From the NCBI RefSeq assembly GCF_000688515.1, contig NZ_JHZK01000001.1, positions 248,001 to 312,000 of the forward strand: a stretch of 64,000 nt of DNA. Reading direction: 5' to 3'. The notes below the pieces were generated by a model that saw nothing but the letters and a program-made list of their open reading frames with translations, was not told the DNA's origin and made no database searches. A program made the position numbers and the translations under genes. This DNA is from Afifella pfennigii DSM 17143. Lineage in GTDB: Bacteria; Pseudomonadota; Alphaproteobacteria; Rhizobiales; Afifellaceae. Of the stretch, positions 33,532 through 41,957 are shown piece by piece; the stretch's first letter is position 1; every line of letters starts with the position of its first letter.

Positions 33532-35787
33532 ATGGAACATAGGATCGAAGAGACGCCGGCGATGAACGTGCATGGTGAGGGGCGGGTTGAACGGCGTGAT
33601 CAGGATGTCGTGCATCTCCCGCACACCCGTTTCCCACAGATTTCCCAAGACAGGGAAGCGCTCGATCTGACGCGCATCTTGGCGGCGCTTCGTCGCCAGA
33701 AGCTGATTGTGGCGCTTCCTCTCATCGGCACCCTCGCGCTGGCGATCGCCTATCTTTCGGCCGCGCCGACCGAATACACCTCGACCGCCGAGCTGATCGT
33801 CGAGCTGCAAAAGCCCAGAATCCTGCGCAACGAGGCGGTCGTGCCCGGGCTCGATGCCGGGCCCTACATGATCGGGCCGGTGATGGACAGCCAGGTCGAG
33901 CTGCTGCAATCCCAGCGTATCGCCGAGCGGGTGATCAAGCGTCTCGACCTTGCGGCGGGCCCCCCGCCGACGCCCGGCCCGATCGCCTCCCTGCTCGGCT
34001 TCTTCAGGACGGCGGCACCCGCGGAGGCCGACAGCCCGGCAACGCCGGCCGCGGGCGAGAGTGAGGCTGGCGAGGGCGAGGAGACGGCGGCGGAAGACGC
34101 CATTCCCACCTCTCTCTACAAGCAGTTCGAGGAAAGCCTGAGCGTCCGGCGCAAGGGCCTTTCGCTCCTCATCCTGGTGAGCGCCACGGACGAGGATCCG
34201 AACCAGGCGGCGCGCATCGCCAACGGCGTCGTGCAGGAATATCTCGACGACCAGCGCGAGACGCAGCTCGCTTCGGCAAGGGACGCCACTTCCGCTCTCA
34301 ACGAGCGCGTGGAGGAGCTGCGCCAGCAGGTCCTGGCGCGCGAGCAGGCCATTCAGAGCTTCCGGCAGCGGCACGATCTTGCCGCCGTCGGCGACGTTCC
34401 CATCGCCGACCGGCAGTTGAGCGACATGCTGGTGCGCCTGAACGAGGCGGAGACCGACGCCGCGGCGCGGCGGGCCGAGCTGCGTCAGGTGGAGATGATC
34501 GCCGAGGAGGGCGGCGACGCATCCTTCATCGGTCGGGTGCTCGATTCGCAGGTCGTGCGCGATCTGAAGCGCCAGGAAAGCGAGATCGTGCGCCGGATCG
34601 GTTCGCTGAAGCGCGAATTCGGCGAATCCGACTACCGCATCGAGATCGCCCAATCGGAGCTTGACGATATCCGCGGCGCCATCGCCGAGGAGACCGCGCG
34701 ACTGGTGGAGAATGCCCGCTACGAATCCGACGTCGCGCAGACCCGGGTGAGGATCCTTGAGGAAAACTTCAATGCCATGAAGCAGCTGGTCTACGAGCGC
34801 AGCGGCCAGCAAATCCGCCTCTCCGATCTGGAGCGCGAGGCCAAGGCATCGCGCGACCTTTATGAATCGCTTCTCGCCCGGCTGAAGGAGACGCGGGTGG
34901 CGGAAAGCCTCCTCTATCCGGATATCCGCATGGTGGAACCCGCCTCCCCGCCGCTTGAGCCCTCCAGCCCCAACACCAAGCTAACCCTGCTCGTGGCCCT
35001 CGTCGGCGGACTCGGCATTGGCCTGACGGGCGCCATCTTGCGCGACCATCTGGCCGGCTCCCTGTGGACCCCGGAGGATGTGGAGCAAAGGCTCAACCTC
35101 AAGCTCCTCGCCCCGCTGCCGCGCATTCGCGCCGGCTGGGGCAGCTCGCGCCACGATCACCTGTTGCGCGATCCGGCCTCCAACTACGGGCAGTCGATCT
35201 TCCTCCTGGCCCATACGCTCCTCGATCTGCGCCATACCGCCGAGGACGCCGTGGTGGCCATGGCCTCGCCCAGGAAGGGCGACGGGAAGACGACGACGAC
35301 CGCCAATCTCGGCTATTACCTGGCCCAGACCGGGCGCCGGGTGCTGCTCGTCGATTGCGACCTGCGCGAGCCGACCCTGTCGCGGCTGATGGCCTCCGGC
35401 CGCGAGCGGTCCATCGCCGACGTCTTGGATGCCACCTGCAAGCCGGAGGACGCGATCGTCGCCGCCTCGGGCCTTGAGACGCTTGCCATCCTGCCGGCGC
35501 CCGCGCGCATCGACGGTCAAAGGGCGTCGGAGCTTCTGGGAAGCGACAGGCTCCGCAAGGTGTTGTCGCAGCTTCGCGACCGCTACGATCTCATCATCGT
35601 GGACGGCGGCTCGCTGCTTCAGGATGTGGAAGCCCGTCTTTTGCTGGATGCGGTCGATTCCGCCATCCTGGTTCTGCGCGCCGGCAAGTCCTCGCTCGCC
35701 GATGTGGAACGCTCCACGCATCTTGCATCGATCCTGTCGCTGAAGATGTCCGGCGTGGTGCTGAACGGCGCCGACCTGTCCGGCTGA
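33532..35787 (+). CDS. Wzc/ExoP-type polysaccharide co-polymerase with BY-kinase domain
   Basis: About 751 residues: TM1 (IVALPLIGTLALAIAYLSA), a Wzz periplasmic domain with long helices (about 70-470), TM2 (LLVALVGGLGIGLTGAIL) and a cytoplasmic ATPase with Walker A (SPRKGDGKTTTTANLG, near 581), Walker A' (VLLVDCDLREP) and Walker B (DLIIVDGG). Such proteins set chain length and gate export by autophosphorylating a C-terminal Tyr cluster. Here the protein ends LKMSGVVLNGADLSG with no Tyr cluster. The start is uncertain: in-frame ATGs at 33349, 33439, 33532 and 33562. I chose 33532, after a G-rich stretch. Confidence 0.85.
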   Translation: MEHRIEETPAMNVHGEGRVERRDQDVVHLPHTRFPQISQDREALDLTRILAALRRQKLIVALPLIGTLALAIAYLSAAPTEYTSTAELIVELQKPRILRNEAVVPGLDAGPYMIGPVMDSQVELLQSQRIAERVIKRLDLAAGPPPTPGPIASLLGFFRTAAPAEADSPATPAAGESEAGEGEETAAEDAIPTSLYKQFEESLSVRRKGLSLLILVSATDEDPNQAARIANGVVQEYLDDQRETQLASARDATSALNERVEELRQQVLAREQAIQSFRQRHDLAAVGDVPIADRQLSDMLVRLNEAETDAAARRAELRQVEMIAEEGGDASFIGRVLDSQVVRDLKRQESEIVRRIGSLKREFGESDYRIEIAQSELDDIRGAIAEETARLVENARYESDVAQTRVRILEENFNAMKQLVYERSGQQIRLSDLEREAKASRDLYESLLARLKETRVAESLLYPDIRMVEPASPPLEPSSPNTKLTLLVALVGGLGIGLTGAILRDHLAGSLWTPEDVEQRLNLKLLAPLPRIRAGWGSSRHDHLLRDPASNYGQSIFLLAHTLLDLRHTAEDAVVAMASPRKGDGKTTTTANLGYYLAQTGRRVLLVDCDLREPTLSRLMASGRERSIADVLDATCKPEDAIVAASGLETLAILPAPARIDGQRASELLGSDRLRKVLSQLRDRYDLIIVDGGSLLQDVEARLLLDAVDSAILVLRAGKSSLADVERSTHLASILSLKMSGVVLNGADLSG

Positions 35788-35866
35788 GGCGCCTGCTGCC
35801 GGCGTTCTCCTCGCGGCCGCTTTCGCTCCCGCGCCCGCTTTCAATCGCGCTCACGCTCCGCCGCGT

Positions 35867-36934
35867 TCACGCCCATGGGGCGCGAATGCCGTGCGGGCCG
35901 GCCAGCGCGACGAGCTCGTCGGCGATGTCCGGGTCGAGTTCGATGCCCCGCGCGGCATTCTCCTCAAAGGCCTGCCAGCGGGCCGCGCCCGGCAGGCGCA
36001 CCTCCTGGCCGGCACCGGAGGCTGATACGGCCTCGGCGAGCTCGTCCATGCGCGCCAGGAAGCTCTCCAGCGGCATAAACGCCAAGACATTGAGCGCGAT
36101 GAAGAAATGGCCGTTGTCCCCGGCCCGCGTGAAATCGCGATACATGGAGCCGACCCCGTGGGAGACTCCCGCGCCCGTCAGGACGCCGGCGAGGACCTCC
36201 ACCATCAGCGACAGGGAAAAGCCCTTGGCGCCGGCCATCGGCAACATGACGCCTTTCAGCGCCTCAGCCGGATCTCTCGTGGGAGCTCCCGTCATGTCGA
36301 CGCTCCAGCCCTCCGGAAGCTGGCCGCCCTTGCGGGCAAGCTCGCGCACCGAGGAGGCGGCCGCGGCCGAGCTCGACATGTCGACGAGGAGGTTGCGGCC
36401 CTGGCGCATCGGCGCGGCGAAGGCGAGCGGATTGGTGCCCAGCACCGGCTGGCGCCCGCCATGGGCGACGACCTTGGGGAAGGAATTGCTGAAGGCAAAG
36501 CCGATCATGCCTCTTTCGGCCGCCAGATTGGCGTAGTAGCCGGCAGCGGCGAGAAAGTTGCTGTCGCGCACGCCGACCGCCGCCACCCCCGACGCATCCG
36601 CCAGCTCCATGGCGTGCCGCATCGCCACTTCGCCGAGAAAGTGGCCGAAGCCGCCGGCACCGTCGATCACGGCGGTGGCCGCGGAGGTGCTGTTGAGACG
36701 AAAGCGGCAGGGGCAGGAAATCAAGCCCTGGCCGACCCGCTCCAAGAGGACCTTCAGCCGCTCCACGCCCTGGTTCGGGCGCCCGACCATCTCCGCCCAG
36801 ACCATCACCCGCGCCACCGCCTCGGCTTGTTCGGCGTCCACGCCATGCGCAAGCGCGATGTCGCGCACGAAGGCGCGAAGGCCTTCGGCGCTGACAGCCC
36901 CGACGGATTGCCTTTCCTGTCTCGTCTCCACCAA
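35867..36934 (-). CDS. Ldh-family NAD(P)-dependent oxidoreductase, copy 1
   Basis: 355 residues across the whole malate/L-lactate/ureidoglycolate dehydrogenase (Ldh_2) family, with HGGRQPVLGTNPLAFAAP, LVDMSSSAAA and LPMAGAKGFSLSLMVEVLAG. The family's conserved SHG-V-x-R reads NQG-V-E-R and its S-N-H-F-G reads S-N-F-L-A, so both usual histidines are missing while the Arg remains. The start is a TTG 7 nt after AAAGGG, identical in copy 2 at 37412-38479. It is last in a leftward operon of RraA-like, ATP-grasp, Ldh and relic genes. The substrate is unknown. Confidence 0.85.
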   Translation of the reverse strand: MVETRQERQSVGAVSAEGLRAFVRDIALAHGVDAEQAEAVARVMVWAEMVGRPNQGVERLKVLLERVGQGLISCPCRFRLNSTSAATAVIDGAGGFGHFLGEVAMRHAMELADASGVAAVGVRDSNFLAAAGYYANLAAERGMIGFAFSNSFPKVVAHGGRQPVLGTNPLAFAAPMRQGRNLLVDMSSSAAAASSVRELARKGGQLPEGWSVDMTGAPTRDPAEALKGVMLPMAGAKGFSLSLMVEVLAGVLTGAGVSHGVGSMYRDFTRAGDNGHFFIALNVLAFMPLESFLARMDELAEAVSASGAGQEVRLPGAARWQAFEENAARGIELDPDIADELVALAGPHGIRAPWA

Positions 36935-36952
36935 ACGACGACCCTTTCTTCT

Positions 36953-36993
36953 CGCCTCTTTCTTTCCTACAGCCGCCTCTTTCTTTCCTACAG
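36953..36993. repeat. Short direct duplication upstream of Ldh copy 1
   Basis: CGCCTCTTTCTTTCCTACAG occurs twice in a row in the short spacer between Ldh copy 1 and the ATP-grasp relic. The matching spacer at copy 2 (38499-38518) has it once, with one changed base. This is a local duplication after the larger segmental one. Confidence 0.7.
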
Positions 36994-37200
36994 TGGGATG
37001 ACGCCCTGCTTCCTGGACAAGAGATGGCTGAGGAGGATGGCGGCGACCGGCACGACCCGTTCCGGCACCGCTCGATGAAGATGATCACACGGGCCTGAGG
37101 CCGTGCTCACCCCGTTGACGTGACCGTCAACCTCCGCCGGCGCCGCCGAGATGTCCAGGGCGAGGAGATCGAGGCCGGCCAGGCGCGCGCCGATTGAGCG
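36988..37200 (-). pseudogene. Decayed 3' end of a duplicated ATP-grasp gene
   Basis: This DNA aligns with the 3' end of the intact ATP-grasp gene at 38512-39591. Both share the terminal Q-G-V-I-x-L-stop, the block GATGGTTGAGGAGGAT (GATGGCTGAGGAGGAT here), then CACGACCCGTTCC and CGCCGAGATGTCC. Here small insertions and deletions break the frame, and homology ends near 37200. It lies directly upstream of Ldh copy 1, in the place the intact gene has relative to copy 2. So an ATP-grasp plus Ldh unit was duplicated and one ATP-grasp copy has been lost. Confidence 0.85.
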
Positions 37201-37317
37201 GCCACGCGCGCCGCCGCGGAAATGAACTACGCATGTCCCTCCTTGCGCACAACCTCATCCGCCTGCTTACCCGGTGTGGCGCCGGAGGAAGTCGGCCTTC
37301 AGGCCGATGCGCCTTGC

Positions 37318-37392
37318 GACGATCTCGGCCCCGACGATCTCGGCCCCGACGATCTCGGCCCCCACGATCTCGGCCCCCACGATCTCGGCCCC
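37318..37392. repeat. Five tandem 15-bp repeats beside Ldh copy 2
   Basis: Three copies of GACGATCTCGGCCCC are followed by two of CACGATCTCGGCCCC without interruption, beginning 20 bp past the Ldh copy 2 stop codon. In one minus-strand frame they encode repeated Gly-Ala-Glu-Ile-Val, continuing into ARRIGLKADFLRRHTG before a stop at 37267. No start or ribosome site supports that as a gene. Confidence 0.95.
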
Positions 37393-37411
37393 TGCGAACC
37401 CTCCCCGCCAC

Positions 37412-38479
37412 CTAGGCCCATGGGGGGCTGAGGCCGTGCGGGGCGGCAAGCGCGGCAAGGTCCCCGGCAACCCCGGCGTCGATCTTGATGCCGCCCTTCG
37501 CGTTGGCCTCCCGCGCATCCCACCGGGCGGCGCCCGGCAGGCGTACCTCCTGGCCGGCACCGGAGGCCGATACGGCCTCGGCGAGCTCGTCCATGCGCGC
37601 CAGGAAGCTCTCCAGCGGCATAAACGCCAAGACATTGAGCGCAATGAAGAAATGGCCGTTGTTGCCTCTGCGCGCATGGTCCCGATACATGGAGCCGACC
37701 TGGTGGGAGAAACCGGCGCCCGTCAGGACGGCGGCGAGGATCTCCACCATCAGCGACAAGGAAAAGCCCTTGGCGCCCGCCATCGGCATCATGGAGCCTT
37801 TCAGCGCCTCAGCCGGATCTGTCGTGGGAGCTCCCGTGCTGTCGACGCTCCAGCCCTCCGGAAGCCGGGCGCCTTTGCGGGCAAGCTCGCGCATGGTCGA
37901 GGCGGCCGCCGCCGCGCTCGACATGTCGACGAGGAGGTTGCGGCCCTGGCGCATCGGCGCTGCGAAGGCGAGCGGGTTGGTGCCCAGCACCGGCTGGCGT
38001 CCGCCATGGGCGACAACGTTCGGCGGCGAGTTGCTGAAGGCGAGCCCGATCATGCCCTTCTCGGCCGCCAGATTGGGGTAGTAGCCGGCGGCCCCGAAGA
38101 AATTGCTGTCGCGCACGCCGACCGCCGCCACCCCGCACGCATCGGCCAGCTCGATAGCGTGCCGCATCGCCATTTCGCCGAGAAAATGGCCGAAACCGCC
38201 TGCCCCGTCGATGACGGAGGTGGCCTCAGAGGTGCGCTGAAGACGGAAATCGCAAGGGCAGGAGATCAAGCCTTGGCCGACGCGCTTCAGGAGGATCTTC
38301 AGCCGCTCCACGCCGTAGTTGGGGCGCCCGACCATCTCTCCCCAGACCGTCACCCGCGCCACCGCCTCCGCCTGTTCGGCATCCACGCCATGTGCGAGCA
38401 GGAGGTCGCGCACGAAGCCGTGCAGCGCCTCGGCACCCACAGCCCCGGTGAGCGCCTCTTCTTGTCTCGTCTCCACCAA
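37412..38479 (-). CDS. Ldh-family NAD(P)-dependent oxidoreductase, copy 2
   Basis: 355 residues, the tandem paralogue of the gene at 35867-36934, with the same length, TTG start and ribosome site and high identity throughout (HGGRQPVLGTNPLAFAAP is identical). The two family histidines are again absent: SHG-V-x-R is NYG-V-E-R and S-N-H-F-G is S-N-F-F-G. Differences cluster in residues 5-30, the substrate region (DFRLQRTSEA versus RFRLNSTSAA) and the C-terminal 20. It follows the intact ATP-grasp gene by 32 bp in the same operon. Confidence 0.87.
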   Translation of the reverse strand: MVETRQEEALTGAVGAEALHGFVRDLLLAHGVDAEQAEAVARVTVWGEMVGRPNYGVERLKILLKRVGQGLISCPCDFRLQRTSEATSVIDGAGGFGHFLGEMAMRHAIELADACGVAAVGVRDSNFFGAAGYYPNLAAEKGMIGLAFSNSPPNVVAHGGRQPVLGTNPLAFAAPMRQGRNLLVDMSSAAAAASTMRELARKGARLPEGWSVDSTGAPTTDPAEALKGSMMPMAGAKGFSLSLMVEILAAVLTGAGFSHQVGSMYRDHARRGNNGHFFIALNVLAFMPLESFLARMDELAEAVSASGAGQEVRLPGAARWDAREANAKGGIKIDAGVAGDLAALAAPHGLSPPWA

Positions 38480-38511
38480 TGGACGACCCTTTCTTCCCGC
38501 CTCTTTCTTTT

Positions 38512-39591
38512 CTACAGCCGAATGACACCCTGCTCGGTGGAAAATAGATGGTTGAGGAGGATTTCAGCCACCGGCACGACCCGTTCCTGCTCCGCGATGA
38601 GATAGTGATGGTGCAAACCCGGCGTCGTGTTCACCTCGTTGACATAGATGTCGCCCTCTGCCGGCAGCGCCGAGATGTCCTGCGCGATGACATCGAGACC
38701 GGCAAAGCGCACGCCGAGATCGCCGGCAAGCTTGCCGCCCATGGCGATAAGTTCTGGGTGCACCTCGCCCCGAACGTTGTGATTTTCGGCGGCGACGTTC
38801 TCGTTCGGTATCCGCTTGACCCGAAAGCGTCTGCCGGCCTCCACCCTGGCGCTCAAGGAGAGCGACTGCGCGCCAAGCTCGAAGGCGCAGTCGGCGTCCG
38901 CCCTCAGCGGGCTGAGAGCCGAGACCGGCTGCTCGCTCAGGCGTCGCTTGTTCTCCTGCCGGATGAGCTGGCGCACGCTCTTGCGGCCATCGCCAGTGAG
39001 ATGGGGGGGATCGCGCCGCACCGCATCGAGAAACCGCCCGTCCAGATACAGCAGGCGATAGGACGCCCCCTCCACCTGCTCTTCGGCCAGCATGCGCGGA
39101 TGGTAGCGGGCCGCCAGGAGCGCCGCGCGCCGTAGCGCGCCCTTGCTGCGCACCGAGGTCGTGACCCCGCGACCGCCGCCGGTCCCGCCCACGGGCTTCA
39201 CTACCAGCGGACCGCCATGCTCCTCCAGGAACGCCTCCGCGACGCCGAGGCTTCGCAGCGTGAACTCGCGGCATTGCGGGACGCGGATACCCTTCTCGCG
39301 CAGGAGGCCATGCGTGATGGCCTTGTTGCCCATGATGTTCAGCGTCAGGTGGTCGTCGAGCATGACGCGGTGGCGCTCCACGAAGGTGACGAGCGTACCG
39401 CGCTGCACTCTGAGATAGCCATAGCCGGTCGGCGTCAGCTCACATCCCGTCGCGTCGGCGGCCTTGCGCCACAAATCCTCGTAGAACGTCCTGCGCAGCC
39501 CCGAGAAGCGCAGGAGCTGAAGGTTGTAGCCCAAATCCCCTACACTGAGCAGCTTGCCGGAATGCTTCGCTGCCAGGGATTGCAGATTCAT
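38512..39591 (-). CDS. ATP-grasp ligase, cyanophycin-synthetase-like
   Basis: 359 residues. The ATP-grasp fold shows GPLVVKPVGGTGGGRGVTTS (nucleotide lid), RMLAEEQVEGASYRLLYLDG, and the metal-binding end DIYVNEVNTTPGLHHHYLI, closest in style to the ATP-grasp domain of cyanophycin synthetase and GshF-like enzymes. It lacks the Mur-ligase half of cyanophycin synthetase. The enzyme should join a carboxylate to an amine through an acyl phosphate, perhaps making an amino-acid conjugate used or released by the Ldh partner. The 46-bp gap from the RraA-like gene puts it in one operon. Confidence 0.82.
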   Translation of the reverse strand: MNLQSLAAKHSGKLLSVGDLGYNLQLLRFSGLRRTFYEDLWRKAADATGCELTPTGYGYLRVQRGTLVTFVERHRVMLDDHLTLNIMGNKAITHGLLREKGIRVPQCREFTLRSLGVAEAFLEEHGGPLVVKPVGGTGGGRGVTTSVRSKGALRRAALLAARYHPRMLAEEQVEGASYRLLYLDGRFLDAVRRDPPHLTGDGRKSVRQLIRQENKRRLSEQPVSALSPLRADADCAFELGAQSLSLSARVEAGRRFRVKRIPNENVAAENHNVRGEVHPELIAMGGKLAGDLGVRFAGLDVIAQDISALPAEGDIYVNEVNTTPGLHHHYLIAEQERVVPVAEILLNHLFSTEQGVIRL

Positions 39592-39637
39592 CGCTTTGCG
39601 CGCCGGAGGGACCGAGATCCGGCTCCCGCGCCCGGCA

Positions 39638-40348
39638 TCAATCGTCGAAATGGCATTTGTCGGCGCCGAGCTGGTCGTCGACCCATTTGTTGGAGAAGAT
39701 GCCGCGCTTCACATCCTCCAGATAGTCCCGCATCTGCACGCGGTTGGCATCGAGACGATCGAGGATTTCGTTGGCGAAGCCCTTGCGCACCACCACCACG
39801 CCATTGTCGTCGGCGACGATGATATCGCCAGGATCGACGACGACGCCGCCGCAGCTGACGCTGTAGCCGAGTTCGCCGGGGCCGCGATGCAATGGCCCGA
39901 ACGGCGTGAAGCCTCTCGCGAACATCGGCAGGCCCACTTCGCGGACGGCGGTGATGTCCCGCACCAGCCCGTCGACGATGAACGCCACGATGCCGCGATG
40001 CATGGCCTTGTTGGCAATTGTGTCTCCAACGACCGCGTTGTTGCCGCTGCTGCTCGTATCGACCACCACCACGTCGCCCGGCTGGGCGACATCCAGCGCC
40101 TTGTGAACCATAAGGTTGTCGCCGGGAAACACCTTGACCGTTAAGGCAGTGCCGACGATCCGATCCTTCTCCAATGTCATCCGGTGAATGTCGGGTGACA
40201 TCGTGTACATGCGGTTCATCTGATCGGAAACGTCAGTTGTATCGAACTCGCGATAACGCGCGACGAGCTCGGCAGGCGGCCTCTCAATTGTCTTGCGGAT
40301 CCGGAACCCTGGACCCGGTAGCATTTCGGCTGATTTCGGCTTCTGCGC
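39638..40348 (-). CDS. RraA-family protein (HMG/CHA aldolase-like)
   Basis: About 236 residues. The family core is present: STDVSDQMNR-like DTTDVSDQMNRMYTM, GTALTVKVFPGDNLMVHKAL, PGDVVVVDTSSSGNNAVVGD, GIVAFIVDGLVRDITAVRE and GGVVVDPGDIIVADDNGVVV. The G-D-x20-R-D arrangement needed for divalent-metal aldolase activity (4-hydroxy-4-methyl-2-oxoglutarate aldolase, oxaloacetate decarboxylase) is there, so it is probably an enzyme rather than an RNase E inhibitor. I chose the GTG at 40348 because AAAGGA lies 7 nt before it; a GTG at 40381 has no ribosome site. First gene of the leftward operon with ATP-grasp and Ldh genes. Confidence 0.8.
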   Translation of the reverse strand, partial: AQKPKSAEMLPGPGFRIRKTIERPPAELVARYREFDTTDVSDQMNRMYTMSPDIHRMTLEKDRIVGTALTVKVFPGDNLMVHKALDVAQPGDVVVVDTSSSGNNAVVGDTIANKAMHRGIVAFIVDGLVRDITAVREVGLPMFARGFTPFGPLHRGPGELGYSVSCGGVVVDPGDIIVADDNGVVVVRKGFANEILDRLDANRVQMRDYLEDVKRGIFSNKWVDDQLGADKCHFDD

Positions 40349-40483
40349 CACGGGATATTCCTTTGCTGAAAGAGCAGTCACGTTACCGTTCCACTCTGGC
40401 GCTGTCGAGACGGACGCGGGAGCGGAATCCTGATCTGGTAAAAATGCAAGTATTCGCCCCGCCCGCGCCTCTGGGGGCAGCGC

Positions 40484-41746
40484 TTACCTGGAGGGGGAGA
40501 CGGCTGGCACGCGGCTTCGCGCCGGCGCTCCCGCCTCCGCCGGCTGGTAGAGCCACAGATAGAGCCCGAAGGCGACCCAGACGAAATAATCGCCGAGAAA
40601 CACCCCGTTATTGTGGAAGAATCCATGAATGAAATACGCGAAGAAAATCCAGATGATGTGCATGAATCGCGGCGGGTCGATCAGGAAGCAAGCGACGATG
40701 ACGATAGTCCCGAGTAGACCGTAGGTGAGAAAGAAGTTCAGATAGGCATTGTGAACGTCAAGGCGGAAGATCGCTTCGGCGTTGACGCCGGTCGCCACAT
40801 ATTCCCAGTAGAAGGATGCATATTCCCCGACATCCGCCGACCAGCCGAGGCCGAAGGGGAAATCGGCCGCCAGGCGAAGACCGAACTGGTAGAGCGTGAA
40901 GCGCCCAAGAGCCGATTCATCGTCGAAGCTGACGACCCGGGAATCGTAGTTCTGCAGGATCACCAGCCCCGCTCCGCATATAAGGCCCACGACCGCCAGG
41001 GTGAGGAGCGATTTCACCCGCATCTTCACCACCTCGCGCAGCACCGCGGCGATGAGGATCCCGAGCAGCAGCGAGCGCGTGCCGTTGGCCGCCGCGATGG
41101 CGAGGTTGCCCAGGGTGAGCGCGAAATAGACGCGCGATCCGATGAGCCCGCGCTCATAGATCATCTGCACCACCACATAGGCGGCGGCGATATGATAGGA
41201 GAAGACGATCGGCGTCAGCGACAGGCCGAAGGGGCGCACGCGCGCGGCGATATAGGAGCGCAGCGCCGGCTCATGATCCTGAAAGCTGGCCAGCCATTCG
41301 CGCGCCTGCCAGGCGAAATCGAAGCCGACGGCCTGGAAGATGGCGAAGACGCCCGTAAGCCCGGCAAAGAAAAGAAATGTTCTGACGACGAACATCGGCC
41401 CGGCGAACTGGGCCATGAGATAGCTGCTCATCAAAATGGCCAGCGGCTGCACGCCGTTGCGCAAGGTGTATTCGAGCAGGATGTCGAAACCCTTGCCGTT
41501 CAGACTGGTCACGAAGATCCCGATTGCCGAGATCGAGATGATGACCAGGATGAGGCCGGCTCTCTTCACCACGAATTCGATGAAGGCGTTGTGCACGCAG
41601 ACGAAGAGCATAAGAAGCAGGAACATGACGAGCGCCGCGCGCACCGGCAGGACCACGTTCCAATGGCCGAACAGCGTGTAAGTGCCGATGACGGCGATAT
41701 AGAGGAGTTTGAGGTAATGGATCACGTCAAGCGGCGCCTGCTGCAA
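40484..41746 (-). CDS. O-antigen ligase/polymerase-like membrane protein (Wzy type)
   Basis: About 420 residues with 10-12 hydrophobic segments and a large extracytoplasmic loop near 255-330. The loop contains FGLGWSADVGEYASFYWEY and the H-N-A-Y-L motif (LDVHNAYLNFFLTYGLLG) conserved in Wzy_C/WaaL proteins. It should polymerise or transfer the flipped repeat unit. The start is unclear: TTG 41746 (no ribosome site) or GTG 41725. It ends in a Pro/Ala-rich cytoplasmic tail. It is divergent from the GINT1-like gene. Confidence 0.85.
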   Translation of the reverse strand: MQQAPLDVIHYLKLLYIAVIGTYTLFGHWNVVLPVRAALVMFLLLMLFVCVHNAFIEFVVKRAGLILVIISISAIGIFVTSLNGKGFDILLEYTLRNGVQPLAILMSSYLMAQFAGPMFVVRTFLFFAGLTGVFAIFQAVGFDFAWQAREWLASFQDHEPALRSYIAARVRPFGLSLTPIVFSYHIAAAYVVVQMIYERGLIGSRVYFALTLGNLAIAAANGTRSLLLGILIAAVLREVVKMRVKSLLTLAVVGLICGAGLVILQNYDSRVVSFDDESALGRFTLYQFGLRLAADFPFGLGWSADVGEYASFYWEYVATGVNAEAIFRLDVHNAYLNFFLTYGLLGTIVIVACFLIDPPRFMHIIWIFFAYFIHGFFHNNGVFLGDYFVWVAFGLYLWLYQPAEAGAPARSRVPAVSPSR

Positions 41747-41957
41747 TAGCGACGGCGAAGCGATGCGTGCTCGCCCGCCAGGAGCTTAGCCCTGTGGCAG
41801 CGTCAATTGAAGAGGCAATGCGCCTGACACTTTTGACGGTCGCTTGGCTGCGTCGCGGCGCGCCCCTATACAGCCAAACGTGGCTCGCCGACCATGCGGG
41901 AAGCTTGCCCTGCTTAGGCGCCCATCGTAACCGCGCCGATCCGGAAAGGTAGACTTG

